This document shows positions 37,631 to 46,320 of a stretch of 64,000 bases of DNA, in pieces. The notes below the pieces were generated by a model that searched no databases, was not told the DNA's origin, and saw only the letters and a list, made by a program, of their open reading frames with translations. The DNA is taken from contig NZ_CP128362.1 of the NCBI RefSeq assembly GCF_034274695.1, positions 6,202,501 through 6,266,500 on the forward strand, read 5' to 3'. This DNA comes from Chitinophaga sp. LS1 (lineage in GTDB: Bacteria; Bacteroidota; Bacteroidia; Chitinophagales; Chitinophagaceae). The stretch's first letter is position 1. Each line of letters opens with the position of its first letter. Made by a program: the position numbers and the translations under genes.

Positions 37631-37661
37631 TATACCGCCCCCTACAAAAGGGGGCGGTATA
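37631..37661. terminator. Hairpin between convergent operons
   Basis: Perfect 13-bp stem (TATACCGCCCCCT and its complement, arms 37631-37643 and 37649-37661) with a 5-nt loop, 5 bp from each stop codon region. It lies between the plus-strand SusCD operon and the minus-strand siderophore operon and can serve both, although neither side has a long T-run. Confidence 0.65.
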
Positions 37662-37666
37662 ATATA

Positions 37667-39133
37667 TCAAATGTCTCTGATTGCTTTTAATATCTCTTTG
37701 ATATCCTCAATCGTAGTCAAAGGATTCAAAATAGTAAACTTCAGATAAAACCGTCCATCAACTTTCGTACTCGCTATCAATACTTCCCCGCTAAAAAACA
37801 ACCGCTCTTTTATCTTTTTATTCAATTCACAGGGCGATACATTTAAGCCAGCCGGATAATACCTAAATACCAACACCCCCAAATCACTATGACTCAACAA
37901 CTGAAAATCCTCCTGCTCCTCTATCAAACAAGCCGCCTCTTCTGCCGTTTCTATAATCGTATCCGTATACGCACCCAACTGCTGCCTACCCATAAGCCTC
38001 AAAGTAAACCATAACTTCAATGCATCAAACCGCCTGGTACTCTGCGTCACCGATTTATTGATCTGTGCAGGCAGTGCATCATAATCCTGCTCCTTCGGAT
38101 TCAGATAATCTGCATGATGCCTGATAATATTCAGGTGTACCCTGTTTTTCACTATAAATGCGCTCGAACTGATCGGCTGAAAAAACGACTTATGATAATC
38201 AATCGTCACCGAATCCGCCAACTCAATCCCATCCAACAAATAACGATACTTATCCGTCAATAACAATCCACAACCATAAGCCGCATCCACATGATACCAC
38301 AACTGATTCCGCTTTGCCACTCCCGCTATACCCGATAACGGATCTACATTTCCGAAATCCGTGGTACCTGCCGTCGCTATCACTGCTATTGGAATATTCC
38401 CCAATTCTTTTTCTTTTTGAATCGCTGCTTCCAGCGCACCCATATCCATCCTGAATCGTTCATCAGTCGCCACTTTTATCACCGCCTGCTCTCCCAACCC
38501 CATCAGCGAAGCATTCTTCTGATTACTAAAATGTGCCTTCTCCGACACAAATATCCTGAACCGGTTGGCTTCTACCGGATGCCCATCCAGCTTAATATTA
38601 TGATGCAGGAAGTTCAGCGCATAATAATCCCTCGCCAGCAACAACCCCATCATATTACTCTGGGACCCACCAGCTGTAAACACGCCATCACACTGTTCAT
38701 CATACCCGATCTGCGCACCCGTCCAATCAATCAGTTTCCTCTCCATAAATGTTCCACCCGCACTCTGATCGTAGGTATCCTGGCTACTATTGATCGCACT
38801 GATAATCACCTCTGCCGCCAGGGCCGGTATTACTACCGGACAATTCAGGTGTGCAATATACTTAGGCAAATGAAAGGCCGTGGCATGCTGTATATACAAC
38901 CGATCCACCTCTTCAAACAAACGCTCATAATCAGGAAGCGGGGTATCAAAATCCACTTCCCTGAACTGCGCCAGCAAAGCCGCGGGCTTTATCCCGCTAA
39001 ATGGTCGCTTATTGTTTTCCAGAAAAGCCGTCACCCGCTCTGCAGCAGCCGTGATAGCAGCATTGTATTCCGCCGCTGCCCCCTCATAAAAGAGATCCTT
39101 TACAGGTGCAGCAACCAGGGTTGGTTGATTCAT
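37667..39133 (-). CDS. PLP-dependent group II decarboxylase (lysine/hydroxylysine-type, siderophore)
   Basis: 488 residues from ATG 39133 (an ATG at 39160 would overlap the previous gene). PLP-binding Lys is in DYHKSFFQP, Asp in WYHVDAAYGCGLL, and VFTAGGSQSNMMGLLLARD is the phosphate loop. These are the motifs of the DesA / diaminobutyrate / tyrosine-type decarboxylase family. In siderophore operons such enzymes turn lysine (or a hydroxylysine) into cadaverine (or hydroxycadaverine). Here the gene follows, by 7 bp, a clavaminate-synthase-like oxygenase of the kind that hydroxylates lysine. I recall that a Chitinophaga decarboxylase acting on hydroxylysines has been described together with such an oxygenase. 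The substrate is therefore probably hydroxylysine, by inference. Last gene of the operon. Confidence 0.85.
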   Translation of the reverse strand: MNQPTLVAAPVKDLFYEGAAAEYNAAITAAAERVTAFLENNKRPFSGIKPAALLAQFREVDFDTPLPDYERLFEEVDRLYIQHATAFHLPKYIAHLNCPVVIPALAAEVIISAINSSQDTYDQSAGGTFMERKLIDWTGAQIGYDEQCDGVFTAGGSQSNMMGLLLARDYYALNFLHHNIKLDGHPVEANRFRIFVSEKAHFSNQKNASLMGLGEQAVIKVATDERFRMDMGALEAAIQKEKELGNIPIAVIATAGTTDFGNVDPLSGIAGVAKRNQLWYHVDAAYGCGLLLTDKYRYLLDGIELADSVTIDYHKSFFQPISSSAFIVKNRVHLNIIRHHADYLNPKEQDYDALPAQINKSVTQSTRRFDALKLWFTLRLMGRQQLGAYTDTIIETAEEAACLIEEQEDFQLLSHSDLGVLVFRYYPAGLNVSPCELNKKIKERLFFSGEVLIASTKVDGRFYLKFTILNPLTTIEDIKEILKAIRDI

Positions 39134-39140
39134 GTTTGAT

Positions 39141-40268
39141 TTATTTAAATAGACTGCCATAATGTTCTTCCATTATTAAATAAGGATCGTCCGCATGTGT
39201 TACTCCCCTGATGCCAATGAGACTGGTCTTACTCATCATTCTCAACATCATTCGCCGCTCACACTTTACCATCATATCATTCTCTTTCCGATATCCCGCC
39301 ACAAATGCATTTCTGCCATGGGCACACAAATGATTGTTCACAAAAATGAGATCACCTGACTCTGGTATATAATCATTGTATATCAGCTTCCGCGCTTCCT
39401 CCCAGAAATGCTTCAGGTAAGCCATTGCCTCCGGGGTCTGCCCAGCCGATTCATTATAAATTTGTTCTGCCGCATCAAAGCGAATGAAAGGATTCTCCCT
39501 GTTTCCATACAAAACAGGGGTAGTCACTTCTTCTCCCTTCGCCACATCAGCATCATAATTCGCATCCTTCGGACATTTATAAATAGATTGGAACAATGCA
39601 TCCATCTCCTCTCCCAGCAATCCATGCGAGCGAATACTATACAAGGAACTCGGTACATTCTCTTCATTCCTCAAAAACAAAAAGCTCAAAAAATCCGCCG
39701 CATTAAAGAGAAAAGCATCTTCCGTATGCACAAACAGATCCGTTCTTGACCCGGACCCTGTCTGTGTAAAATTCATTTTCTCATCAGGAATGATCGCATG
39801 CAATAATCCGCCTCCCTTACGCTGGGCATAGTACTGTACAGGCTTGGAAGGTACCGCTCCATGCAACAAAGCACAGATAAAACCATAACGATTGATCTTC
39901 GTATAATCCATCTGTTTATAAGAAGGCGGTGTAGGACCCAGCTGATCCTGATCTACATTCACCAACCCTCTCAGTACAATCGCCCCATATTGGGAAGCCG
40001 AGAAGTCAGTACCGAAACTGCAGAGGATACGTGAAATCCTTTCCGGCAATAACTGAAATGCATGTAAATGCAACTCTGCGATGAATGCCGGATTTTCATA
40101 ACTGCCAAATGCCAATGCCAGCATATCGCCCAGTTTTGTCAGCGCAGCGCGTTCTCGTGGTGTAATGTCTATGATGAGTGGGGCCATTGGCGGATAGGCA
40201 CGTGTTACGGAGAGCAACACATCATGCATGGGTTCCATCAATGGTATGTTCGCTGTATTGGGTTCCAT
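39141..40268 (-). CDS. Clavaminate-synthase-like Fe(II)/2-oxoglutarate oxygenase, probable L-lysine hydroxylase
   Basis: 375 residues from ATG 40268 (MEPNTANIP); 40238 is an alternative. TauD/CAS-like fold: the facial triad is His181-x-Glu183 in DLFVHTEDAF and the distal His in FVNNHLCAHGRNAF; a downstream Arg-rich segment (ERRMMLRMM) provides the 2OG carboxylate contact. HxE rather than HxD is typical of free-amino-acid hydroxylases (VioC, AsnO, the KDO lysine hydroxylases). From memory, KDO-type lysine 3- or 4-hydroxylases were characterised from Chitinophaga, Flavobacterium and Niastella, and are a close match in size and motifs. It overlaps the preceding desaturase gene by 47 bp, showing translational coupling. 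Most likely makes 4-hydroxylysine for the decarboxylase. Confidence 0.75.
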   Translation of the reverse strand: MEPNTANIPLMEPMHDVLLSVTRAYPPMAPLIIDITPRERAALTKLGDMLALAFGSYENPAFIAELHLHAFQLLPERISRILCSFGTDFSASQYGAIVLRGLVNVDQDQLGPTPPSYKQMDYTKINRYGFICALLHGAVPSKPVQYYAQRKGGGLLHAIIPDEKMNFTQTGSGSRTDLFVHTEDAFLFNAADFLSFLFLRNEENVPSSLYSIRSHGLLGEEMDALFQSIYKCPKDANYDADVAKGEEVTTPVLYGNRENPFIRFDAAEQIYNESAGQTPEAMAYLKHFWEEARKLIYNDYIPESGDLIFVNNHLCAHGRNAFVAGYRKENDMMVKCERRMMLRMMSKTSLIGIRGVTHADDPYLIMEEHYGSLFK

Positions 40269-41205
40269 ATTTTTTCTTTTTAGAAAGTGGATATTGATAT
40301 TCCTTCCAGGCTTCATCCCTGTATGCAGCAGCCATTTTGCCACCGTCTATATGATTCCATCCCGGAGGTTTGAGGACATAGCGTATTTTATCAATAAGAC
40401 GGGGTGCGGACCGGATATCCATCCATAGATCCCGCCAGAGTAGTAGTTGTACCTGCCAGAGGCTTTTGGGGTTAATCTTTTCACTCAGGATGCCATACAC
40501 TGGTTTTATATCATCCAGTTCTGTCTGAAACGTACGAAATAATTTATCCCATATGGAAAAGGTCTCACCATAATTGCGATCCAGGTAGATATAATTTTTA
40601 GCATGATGTACCCTGTGTACGGATGGTGTGATAAACAGGAATTCAAGGAATCGTTGTTTCCCGACAAAGCGGTCAAAGTGATCATTGACATGTTCATACA
40701 AACCATATAGTCTGGCAATAGACTCACAGATAAATATCATGAATGGATCAAAACCTAAAATGGGTAGCCAGATAATCGTGAGTGGGATATGCAGGAATCC
40801 CAGGAAGGAACCCCGCACAGCCACCGTCAGTTTCATTTCTTCAGCCGTATGGTGCACACCATGTATGCACCAGAAGAAGCGTACCTGATGGCCCAACAGG
40901 TGTACCAGCCAAAACATAAAATCATACACCAGATAAGTGAAGATCCATATGTACCAGGCATCGCTCAGTGTGGTGATCCTATATTGGTACAACCACATCA
41001 TAGTGCCAAAGATCACCACCTTGCCCAGGAAGAAATAAGGAATGCTATCTAATACATAGGATAATACATTCACCCAGCCTTCTCTGTTGCTTTCCATTTT
41101 TTTACTGATGACCAGTAAGAGCCATTCTACAACGACAAGGCCAAGGACCACATAGCCAAAAACGCCTTGTAGTTTTCCAAGTAAGATGGGGAGATATGTA
41201 TTCAT
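40222..41205 (-). CDS. Sterol-desaturase/fatty-acid-hydroxylase-family membrane di-iron enzyme
   Basis: 327 residues with several hydrophobic segments in the first ~170. The three histidine clusters that bind the di-iron centre are present: HLLGH, HGVHH and HRVHH, plus YEHVNDHFD between the second and third. Family members hydroxylate or desaturate lipids, sterols or carotenoids in the membrane. Start and stop overlap neighbours (ATGA with the nitroreductase), so it belongs to the siderophore operon. A lipid-tailoring role, such as hydroxylating an acyl group on the siderophore, is possible but unproven. Confidence 0.85.
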   Translation of the reverse strand: MNTYLPILLGKLQGVFGYVVLGLVVVEWLLLVISKKMESNREGWVNVLSYVLDSIPYFFLGKVVIFGTMMWLYQYRITTLSDAWYIWIFTYLVYDFMFWLVHLLGHQVRFFWCIHGVHHTAEEMKLTVAVRGSFLGFLHIPLTIIWLPILGFDPFMIFICESIARLYGLYEHVNDHFDRFVGKQRFLEFLFITPSVHRVHHAKNYIYLDRNYGETFSIWDKLFRTFQTELDDIKPVYGILSEKINPKSLWQVQLLLWRDLWMDIRSAPRLIDKIRYVLKPPGWNHIDGGKMAAAYRDEAWKEYQYPLSKKKKYGTQYSEHTIDGTHA

Positions 41206-41756
41206 GTTAACCAGGTCACTTTTTTCTCAATCCCTGTCCGCCGTTTACTGGAAGTATATTCGGCCATATCATAATAACCCATGTAAAAAAATCCCAGGCA
41301 TCTTTCATTCGGTGCCAGTTCAAATCGCGCGGCATATTCTATACAGGCAGTGCAGCTATCCCAATATCCACCTATATCATAGGCGGTGCAGGTCAGCGCC
41401 ATGTTCTGTACGGCACAGGCCACCGCTGCCAGTTCTTCCCACTCTTCTATGATTACTTTCGTACTCCGCTTCATGATGATCACGATCACACAACCTGCTC
41501 TGGCAGGATAATGTAATAACCGTTCATACTGTGCGCTGTAGTAATCCGCCAGATACGATCCGAACTGTATCAGCTGTGCGCCCTGCAATACAATAAACCG
41601 CCAGGGCTGGGTCATTTTATAATTTGGCGCCCAAATGGCATTTGTCAATACTTCTTCTATAACCGGTTTGGGAACAGGCTTATCTATATAATAATCCGCA
41701 AAAATACTCCTGCGATTACGGATGATATCCGTAATCATTTCACCTTTCGTCATCAT
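41202..41756 (-). CDS. Nitroreductase-family flavoprotein
   Basis: 184 residues. FMN-binding start IIRNRRSIFADYYIDKPVP, then ILTNAIWAPNYKMTQPWRF-type motif (TNAIWAPNYKMTQPWRFIVL) and C-terminal LAPNERCLGFFYMGYYD. Short for the family, close to the RutE/YdjA size. Overlaps both neighbours by 4 bp (ATGA), so it is an integral part of the siderophore operon. Possible roles: oxidising or reducing an N-hydroxy or imine intermediate, or ferric-siderophore reduction. None can be chosen from sequence. Confidence 0.85.
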   Translation of the reverse strand: MMTKGEMITDIIRNRRSIFADYYIDKPVPKPVIEEVLTNAIWAPNYKMTQPWRFIVLQGAQLIQFGSYLADYYSAQYERLLHYPARAGCVIVIIMKRSTKVIIEEWEELAAVACAVQNMALTCTAYDIGGYWDSCTACIEYAARFELAPNERCLGFFYMGYYDMAEYTSSKRRTGIEKKVTWLT

Positions 41757-43561
41757 ACATTCAACAGGGAGGCATTTGCTTTTTTGAATACAGCTACCGG
41801 ATTCTTTAACATACCGGCCAACTGCAAACTACCCGCCGGATCGGCCAGATCTACCATTTGCTTATTATTTCTTAATTGCAGTCTGTTCAGACAAGACAAA
41901 ATGAATTCTTCTGCAAACAGGTCATACTGTTCAAACTTCTCTGCATGTTCCGGATGTTCTTCCTGATATGCATGAATGGTAGCTGCCACCAGCTGCCAGA
42001 ATTTATCTTCTGCATAGTCACAATGTTCTACCAGTATCTGCGCCACAAAACGGAAGAAACAATCAAACACATCGGTGAGGATACTCAATGCACGTAACTC
42101 TTCCGGCACTTCCACACAGATCCTTCTACCCTTTTCAGGGATCTCTTCTTTGTAACTAAATACCCCTATCTCCTCTGTGATGTCTTTCATGATGGCCTTG
42201 ACAGGTACATGGTTTTCCAATACCAATATCAGGTTCTCTCCATGTGGCATGAATACCAGGTCATGCTCATAGAAACAATGCAACAAAGGCGTGAGATAAC
42301 TCTGCAAGTACTTTCTTAACCAGTCTGTTGTAGAGAGACCAGCTGCTTTGATCAACTCGTGTAATAAGGAGTTACCATTGAAATCGATATGTAGTAATCC
42401 AGCCATTGTCATGAGTCTTTGACCCGGTTGTAACACAGTGGCCGGGCTTTCACGCCACAGAGCAGCCAGCATTTTATTATAAGAACTCATTTTTCCAAAT
42501 GGCTCATAATAGAAGTTGCGGTAACCGACTGTTGCTACTTCACATAATAATGTAAACCCTAATTTTTGAATATAAGGATCTCCGGCAATGGCTGACTTAA
42601 TCCACTCTGTAATAGGTGGCGTACTATCCATGTAATATGGGGTAAGCCCTCTTACAAACCCCATATTGAGCACGCCAATGGCGGTCTTGGTATAATGCTT
42701 ATCCGGATGACTAAGATTATAAAAGGTACGAATGGATTGTTGTGCACTGAAATCATCCGGTCCTTCACCCAGACAAACAAGTAAGTTATTAGCGATATCA
42801 GGTGCAAATACAATTGCTAATTTATTGTACCACTGCCATGGGTGTACGGGAATAAAAAAGTAATCAGCAGGGTCTACGCCTTTCTCTTTCAGGACTTTGT
42901 TGAAAGTCTCCAGCGTACGTTCGCCTAGTTCTTTTTCCATTAATAACTGGTAAGGCAGGCTATCTACCGCAGCATAGGCAGCACGGCTCTTATGTCCTGC
43001 TAACCAGATCAGCCGGATTTTTGCATCTGCTTCCGGCGCATAGGCCTTGTAATCTGCCGCATCAAATCCGATGCGGCCATTATTAGCTACAAAGCAGGGA
43101 TGCCCGCTGGACATGGCGTGTTCGATTGTCTGGTAATCTGCATTGACCAGATCTGCTGCACTCAGTGTATGATTGGCCATCATATATGTACTGCCGTATA
43201 AAGTACTGGTGATCTCCTCAAGATAACTAGGCAATTGTTCTGTAGAGATATTCAACAGGTCTTTGAATTCCAGTATAAAGTGCAGACTGTCTAAAGCTAC
43301 TTGTTCACCGTTCCTGAATTTCTTCAGCGAATCTTTGTCTATATACCAGTGCTGCAGGCTCAGTATCCTGGCACGAAAACTATAAACGATATCTTCACTT
43401 ATCAAATTATAATGCCCCCATCCTTTCTCTTCATATTGCAAAATGGGTGCAAGCAAGAGCTCATGAGCAAACTCACTAATGATCTTACATACGTGCAACT
43501 GGTTGGCACGAGCCCATAACAGGGGTTGTAAATTGGAAACTACATGTGCGGCTTGTTTCAT
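41753..43561 (-). CDS. NRPS-independent siderophore (NIS) synthetase, IucA/IucC family
   Basis: 602 residues, typical length. It adenylates a carboxylate (citrate or a hydroxamate-bearing acid) and condenses it with an amine. Visible family motifs: SSGHPCFVANNGRIGFDAADYKAYAPE (the GHP...K/R-x-G-F nucleotide loop, with the usual second HP replaced), FIPVHPWQW, KTAIGVLNMGFVRGL, and HGENLILVLENHVPVKAIMKD. The C-terminal ~120 residues match the FhuF-like palm/ferric reductase-type extension of this family. Only one NIS enzyme is present, as in the desferrioxamine and alcaligin pathways, which use one iterative DesD/AlcC-type enzyme. Start and stop overlap neighbouring genes by 4 bp. Confidence 0.92.
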   Translation of the reverse strand: MKQAAHVVSNLQPLLWARANQLHVCKIISEFAHELLLAPILQYEEKGWGHYNLISEDIVYSFRARILSLQHWYIDKDSLKKFRNGEQVALDSLHFILEFKDLLNISTEQLPSYLEEITSTLYGSTYMMANHTLSAADLVNADYQTIEHAMSSGHPCFVANNGRIGFDAADYKAYAPEADAKIRLIWLAGHKSRAAYAAVDSLPYQLLMEKELGERTLETFNKVLKEKGVDPADYFFIPVHPWQWYNKLAIVFAPDIANNLLVCLGEGPDDFSAQQSIRTFYNLSHPDKHYTKTAIGVLNMGFVRGLTPYYMDSTPPITEWIKSAIAGDPYIQKLGFTLLCEVATVGYRNFYYEPFGKMSSYNKMLAALWRESPATVLQPGQRLMTMAGLLHIDFNGNSLLHELIKAAGLSTTDWLRKYLQSYLTPLLHCFYEHDLVFMPHGENLILVLENHVPVKAIMKDITEEIGVFSYKEEIPEKGRRICVEVPEELRALSILTDVFDCFFRFVAQILVEHCDYAEDKFWQLVAATIHAYQEEHPEHAEKFEQYDLFAEEFILSCLNRLQLRNNKQMVDLADPAGSLQLAGMLKNPVAVFKKANASLLNV

Positions 43562-44733
43562 ACTATCAATTTTGACGTTTGGGTAGTCTGTGTTCTGATT
43601 ACATGATAATAAAGGGCGGTTACAACGGCGAACCCTGAAAGGGCTACCATAAAGGGCATGCGCAGACTAAACTGATCTACCAGTACCCCAGCCATTGTGC
43701 TGGCTATCAACACGCCCATATTCTGAAAGAAATGGATCTTGCTATATTCAATAGCATACGCTACAGGATCGCTCACATGAAAGAGCAATGCATCGAAGCG
43801 GACGGCCGCCTGAAAGAAAGACCAGCCATAAATACAGCGACCAATAAATACAGCGCCTGCCAACGGATACCCCTGTAATAACAAACCTGCCAGTCCAAAC
43901 AACAATGCAGAGATAATACCCTGGTATACATTGCGCTGCCCCTGCCGTTTCTTATTTACATAGAGGCCAATCATAGCCACCACGGCTGGCATGGCGTATA
44001 CTGTGCCTGACAAAATTGTACTATTACTATTTGTAACGCTCTCCCAGTACCGCACAAAAAATGGCCGGATGATGAAATCACTGAAATAAAGAATCATTGT
44101 AATAATCCCTAGTTTCAATACCATGCCTTGTGGCCAGATACTGGTTTTAATCTTTTGTGGATTTTCCACTGGCGGCACTTCATCGGAGCCAGAGGTTTGC
44201 AGCAAATAAAAACTCATACCGGCCTGTATAAGATCACCTGCTGCCATGCCTATAAAAATCCATGCCGGTGACAGCCAGTCGATCACCATACCTCCAAACA
44301 CCGCACCGAGTACACTGCCACAATGAATGATCACAGCAAGCAGTCCGATGATATTGGTATGTTCTTCTTTCTTTGTAATGCGCAGGATAAAAGGATACAC
44401 CAACAGGTAGCTTCCTTTAAAGACGATAATCGATAAGGAAACGATCCAGAAGTGTACATAGTTCGTGATAAAGAAACAACTGGCGGCCAATGCACCAGCT
44501 ACCAGCTGTGTGTATACGAGAATACGCAGTTCCGACTTACCTTTTGAAATCCATGCCCACATAGGGAATGCGATCATCACTGTCGCACATACCGTACTGA
44601 AATAAAAACCCACAGCTTTCGGATCAGTGATCCCAAACTGGGATTTGAAGAAATGAGGGTAAAAAGGATGCAATAAATAGTCACTCACCACCGCCACCAG
44701 CGTCATGATGATCAGGAAATTCCTCACCTTCAT
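43558..44733 (-). CDS. MFS transporter, probable siderophore exporter
   Basis: 391 residues with about 12 hydrophobic segments, beginning MKVRNFLIIMTLVAVVSDYLLHPFYPHFF. A conserved MFS loop (VNKKRQGQRN) and a Pro/charged central loop at about 195 are visible. It sits between the monooxygenase and the NIS synthetase, overlapping the latter by 4 bp, which is the usual position of siderophore exporters (AlcS/IucX-like). An inner-membrane importer cannot be excluded, but no other exporter is present. Confidence 0.85.
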   Translation of the reverse strand: MKVRNFLIIMTLVAVVSDYLLHPFYPHFFKSQFGITDPKAVGFYFSTVCATVMIAFPMWAWISKGKSELRILVYTQLVAGALAASCFFITNYVHFWIVSLSIIVFKGSYLLVYPFILRITKKEEHTNIIGLLAVIIHCGSVLGAVFGGMVIDWLSPAWIFIGMAAGDLIQAGMSFYLLQTSGSDEVPPVENPQKIKTSIWPQGMVLKLGIITMILYFSDFIIRPFFVRYWESVTNSNSTILSGTVYAMPAVVAMIGLYVNKKRQGQRNVYQGIISALLFGLAGLLLQGYPLAGAVFIGRCIYGWSFFQAAVRFDALLFHVSDPVAYAIEYSKIHFFQNMGVLIASTMAGVLVDQFSLRMPFMVALSGFAVVTALYYHVIRTQTTQTSKLIV

Positions 44734-44735
44734 AC

Positions 44736-46031
44736 TTAAATCAGTTCGGGTATGTTTTGTAAGATTTGTTCTTCATCGGTAACCATAAATTGCTGGAAGG
44801 CAATTCGCTGCTCTATCGCATAGTAGTCCTTACCGGTCATCTCGCGGATCAGGATGGCATTGCGGTAACAGCCCATCCCCAGATCTGGTGTAGATAGTCC
44901 ATGGGTATGCAACTCGGCATTTTGTACATAGATATTTTGCCCAATACTGTAGTTACGGTTTACATCGAACCGGCCTTTTTCATCAAAGGCGATCCTATCT
45001 TTGATATTATTTAAGAAAGCCGGCATGCTGTAGTGATAACCAGTGCATAGAATCAGGCCTTCTGTATGATGCCTGTAATGCTTTTCCACTTCTTCCTGAT
45101 AAAAGTCCAGTGTGAAGCCATCATCATAAGCGACCTTCTTCAACGCGGAATTTGTACGTAGTGATACGGTAATCTCGTGTTGGAGTCTTTTTGTATACAG
45201 CAGATCGAAGATATTGCCAATGAGATCGTTATTAATCCCTTTGTACAAATGCCGCTGGTTGCGGCTCAGCTGGTCTCTCTTTTCCATCGGCAATGCATGA
45301 AAGTAATCGACGTATTCAGGAGAGGTCATTTCCAGTGTAAGCTTACTGTATTCAAGCGGGAAAAACCGGGGAGAACGGGTGATCCAATGCAATTGGTATC
45401 CATAGGTGTCAATATCTCCCAACAGATCATAATAGATCTCCGCAGCACTCTGTCCACTGCCTACAATTGTAATACTACGCTTACTTTGTAAGCTATTTTT
45501 ATTTTCAAGATAGGAAGATGAATGGATGGCATTTTTCATATGCTCCCTGCACATAACAGGTACATACGGAACAGTGCCGGTACCCAACACCAACCTTTTT
45601 GCTTGAATAACTCCGTTATTGCAGGTAAGCGTATAGTGCTGTCTGTTATCATCCCATACAATATCATCTACCCTTGTGTTCCAATGCAGATTATCTAACT
45701 TTTTCACCGCCCATTGGCAGTACTTGTTATACTCATGGCGCAGTATTTTAAAATTCTCCCTGATGTAAAAAGAATAGATACGTCCTTCTACTTTCAGGTA
45801 GTTCAGGAAACTGAACGGACTGGTAGGATCTGCCATGGTGACAAGATCCGCCATAAAAGGGACTTGTAATGTTGTGTCCTGGAGCAGCATGCCAGGGTGC
45901 CAGTTGAAACCTTCGCGCTGATCCAGAAAAATGCCATTAAGTGCTTTAATCGGTTGTGTCATAGCAGCGAGGCTGATATTGAAGGGACCTGCACCGATAG
46001 CCGCGAAGTCGTAAACCTTTTCAGTATTCAT
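44736..46031 (-). CDS. L-lysine/diamine N-monooxygenase (IucD/DesB/AlcA family)
   Basis: 431 residues. FAD-binding GAGPFNISLAAM at the start, FNWHPGMLLQDTTLQVPFMADL (the family-specific segment), NADPH-binding VGSGQSAAEIYYDLL, and the C-terminal ATGY-like LCTGYHYSMP and HGLSTPDLG. These enzymes N-hydroxylate the side-chain amine of lysine, ornithine or a diamine, the first step toward hydroxamate siderophores. First gene of the seven-gene operon; promoter-like sequence at 46076-46107. With the decarboxylase and lysine hydroxylase in the operon, the real substrate is probably hydroxycadaverine (inference). Confidence 0.92.
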   Translation of the reverse strand: MNTEKVYDFAAIGAGPFNISLAAMTQPIKALNGIFLDQREGFNWHPGMLLQDTTLQVPFMADLVTMADPTSPFSFLNYLKVEGRIYSFYIRENFKILRHEYNKYCQWAVKKLDNLHWNTRVDDIVWDDNRQHYTLTCNNGVIQAKRLVLGTGTVPYVPVMCREHMKNAIHSSSYLENKNSLQSKRSITIVGSGQSAAEIYYDLLGDIDTYGYQLHWITRSPRFFPLEYSKLTLEMTSPEYVDYFHALPMEKRDQLSRNQRHLYKGINNDLIGNIFDLLYTKRLQHEITVSLRTNSALKKVAYDDGFTLDFYQEEVEKHYRHHTEGLILCTGYHYSMPAFLNNIKDRIAFDEKGRFDVNRNYSIGQNIYVQNAELHTHGLSTPDLGMGCYRNAILIREMTGKDYYAIEQRIAFQQFMVTDEEQILQNIPELI

Positions 46032-46075
46032 AAAATAGTAATTGTTGATGGGTTAAGGGCAGTTTTTCATTGATG

Positions 46076-46107
46076 TAAAACTAGGTATACCATAATAGAA
46101 TGACAAT
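46076..46107 (-). promoter_or_regulatory. Candidate promoter of the siderophore operon
   Basis: On the minus strand ATTG (46107-46104), 20 bp, then TAGTTTTA (46083-46076): one mismatch from each Bacteroidota consensus box, with ideal spacing, giving a leader of ~35-40 nt. An 8-bp palindrome GGTATACC (46084-46091) sits in the spacer next to the -7 box and could bind an iron-responsive repressor. Confidence 0.4.
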
Positions 46108-46121
46108 CGCCTGTTCAGGGT

Positions 46122-46168
46122 AAAAAGAGGGTAGACACAAATGGTAACACTCTACCCTATGAAGGGTA
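46122..46168 (-). terminator. Second hairpin with T-run and a competing alternative stem
   Basis: Minus-strand order: TACCCT-TCAT-AGGGTA stem (46168-46153), overlapping AGGGTAGA ... TCTACCCT (arms 46151-46158 and 46128-46135, 15-nt loop) followed by CTTTTTA. The two stems share one arm and exclude each other. The second is terminator-like. It may be a backup terminator behind the response regulator gene or an attenuator. Confidence 0.4.
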
Positions 46169-46177
46169 TATCATCTC

Positions 46178-46220
46178 ACAAAAAAGAGAGTGGACTCAAA
46201 AGTTAGAGTACACCCTCTTT
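46178..46220 (-). terminator. Intrinsic terminator after the LuxR-type regulator
   Basis: Fifteen-bp stem (arms 46183-46197 and 46206-46220, one mismatch and one G-U) with an 8-nt loop and six T on the minus strand, about 100 bp past the regulator stop. The 289-bp gap 46032-46320 thus holds two hairpins and the siderophore promoter; no gene. Confidence 0.75.
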
Positions 46221-46320
46221 AATTCGGATACCGGATGGAGCCAGATTCCATTTTATGCGATTCGTAGGAGTTTCATTTATTTACACCCTCCTTACGGGGT
46301 GGTATCCTGTGGCCCACAAA

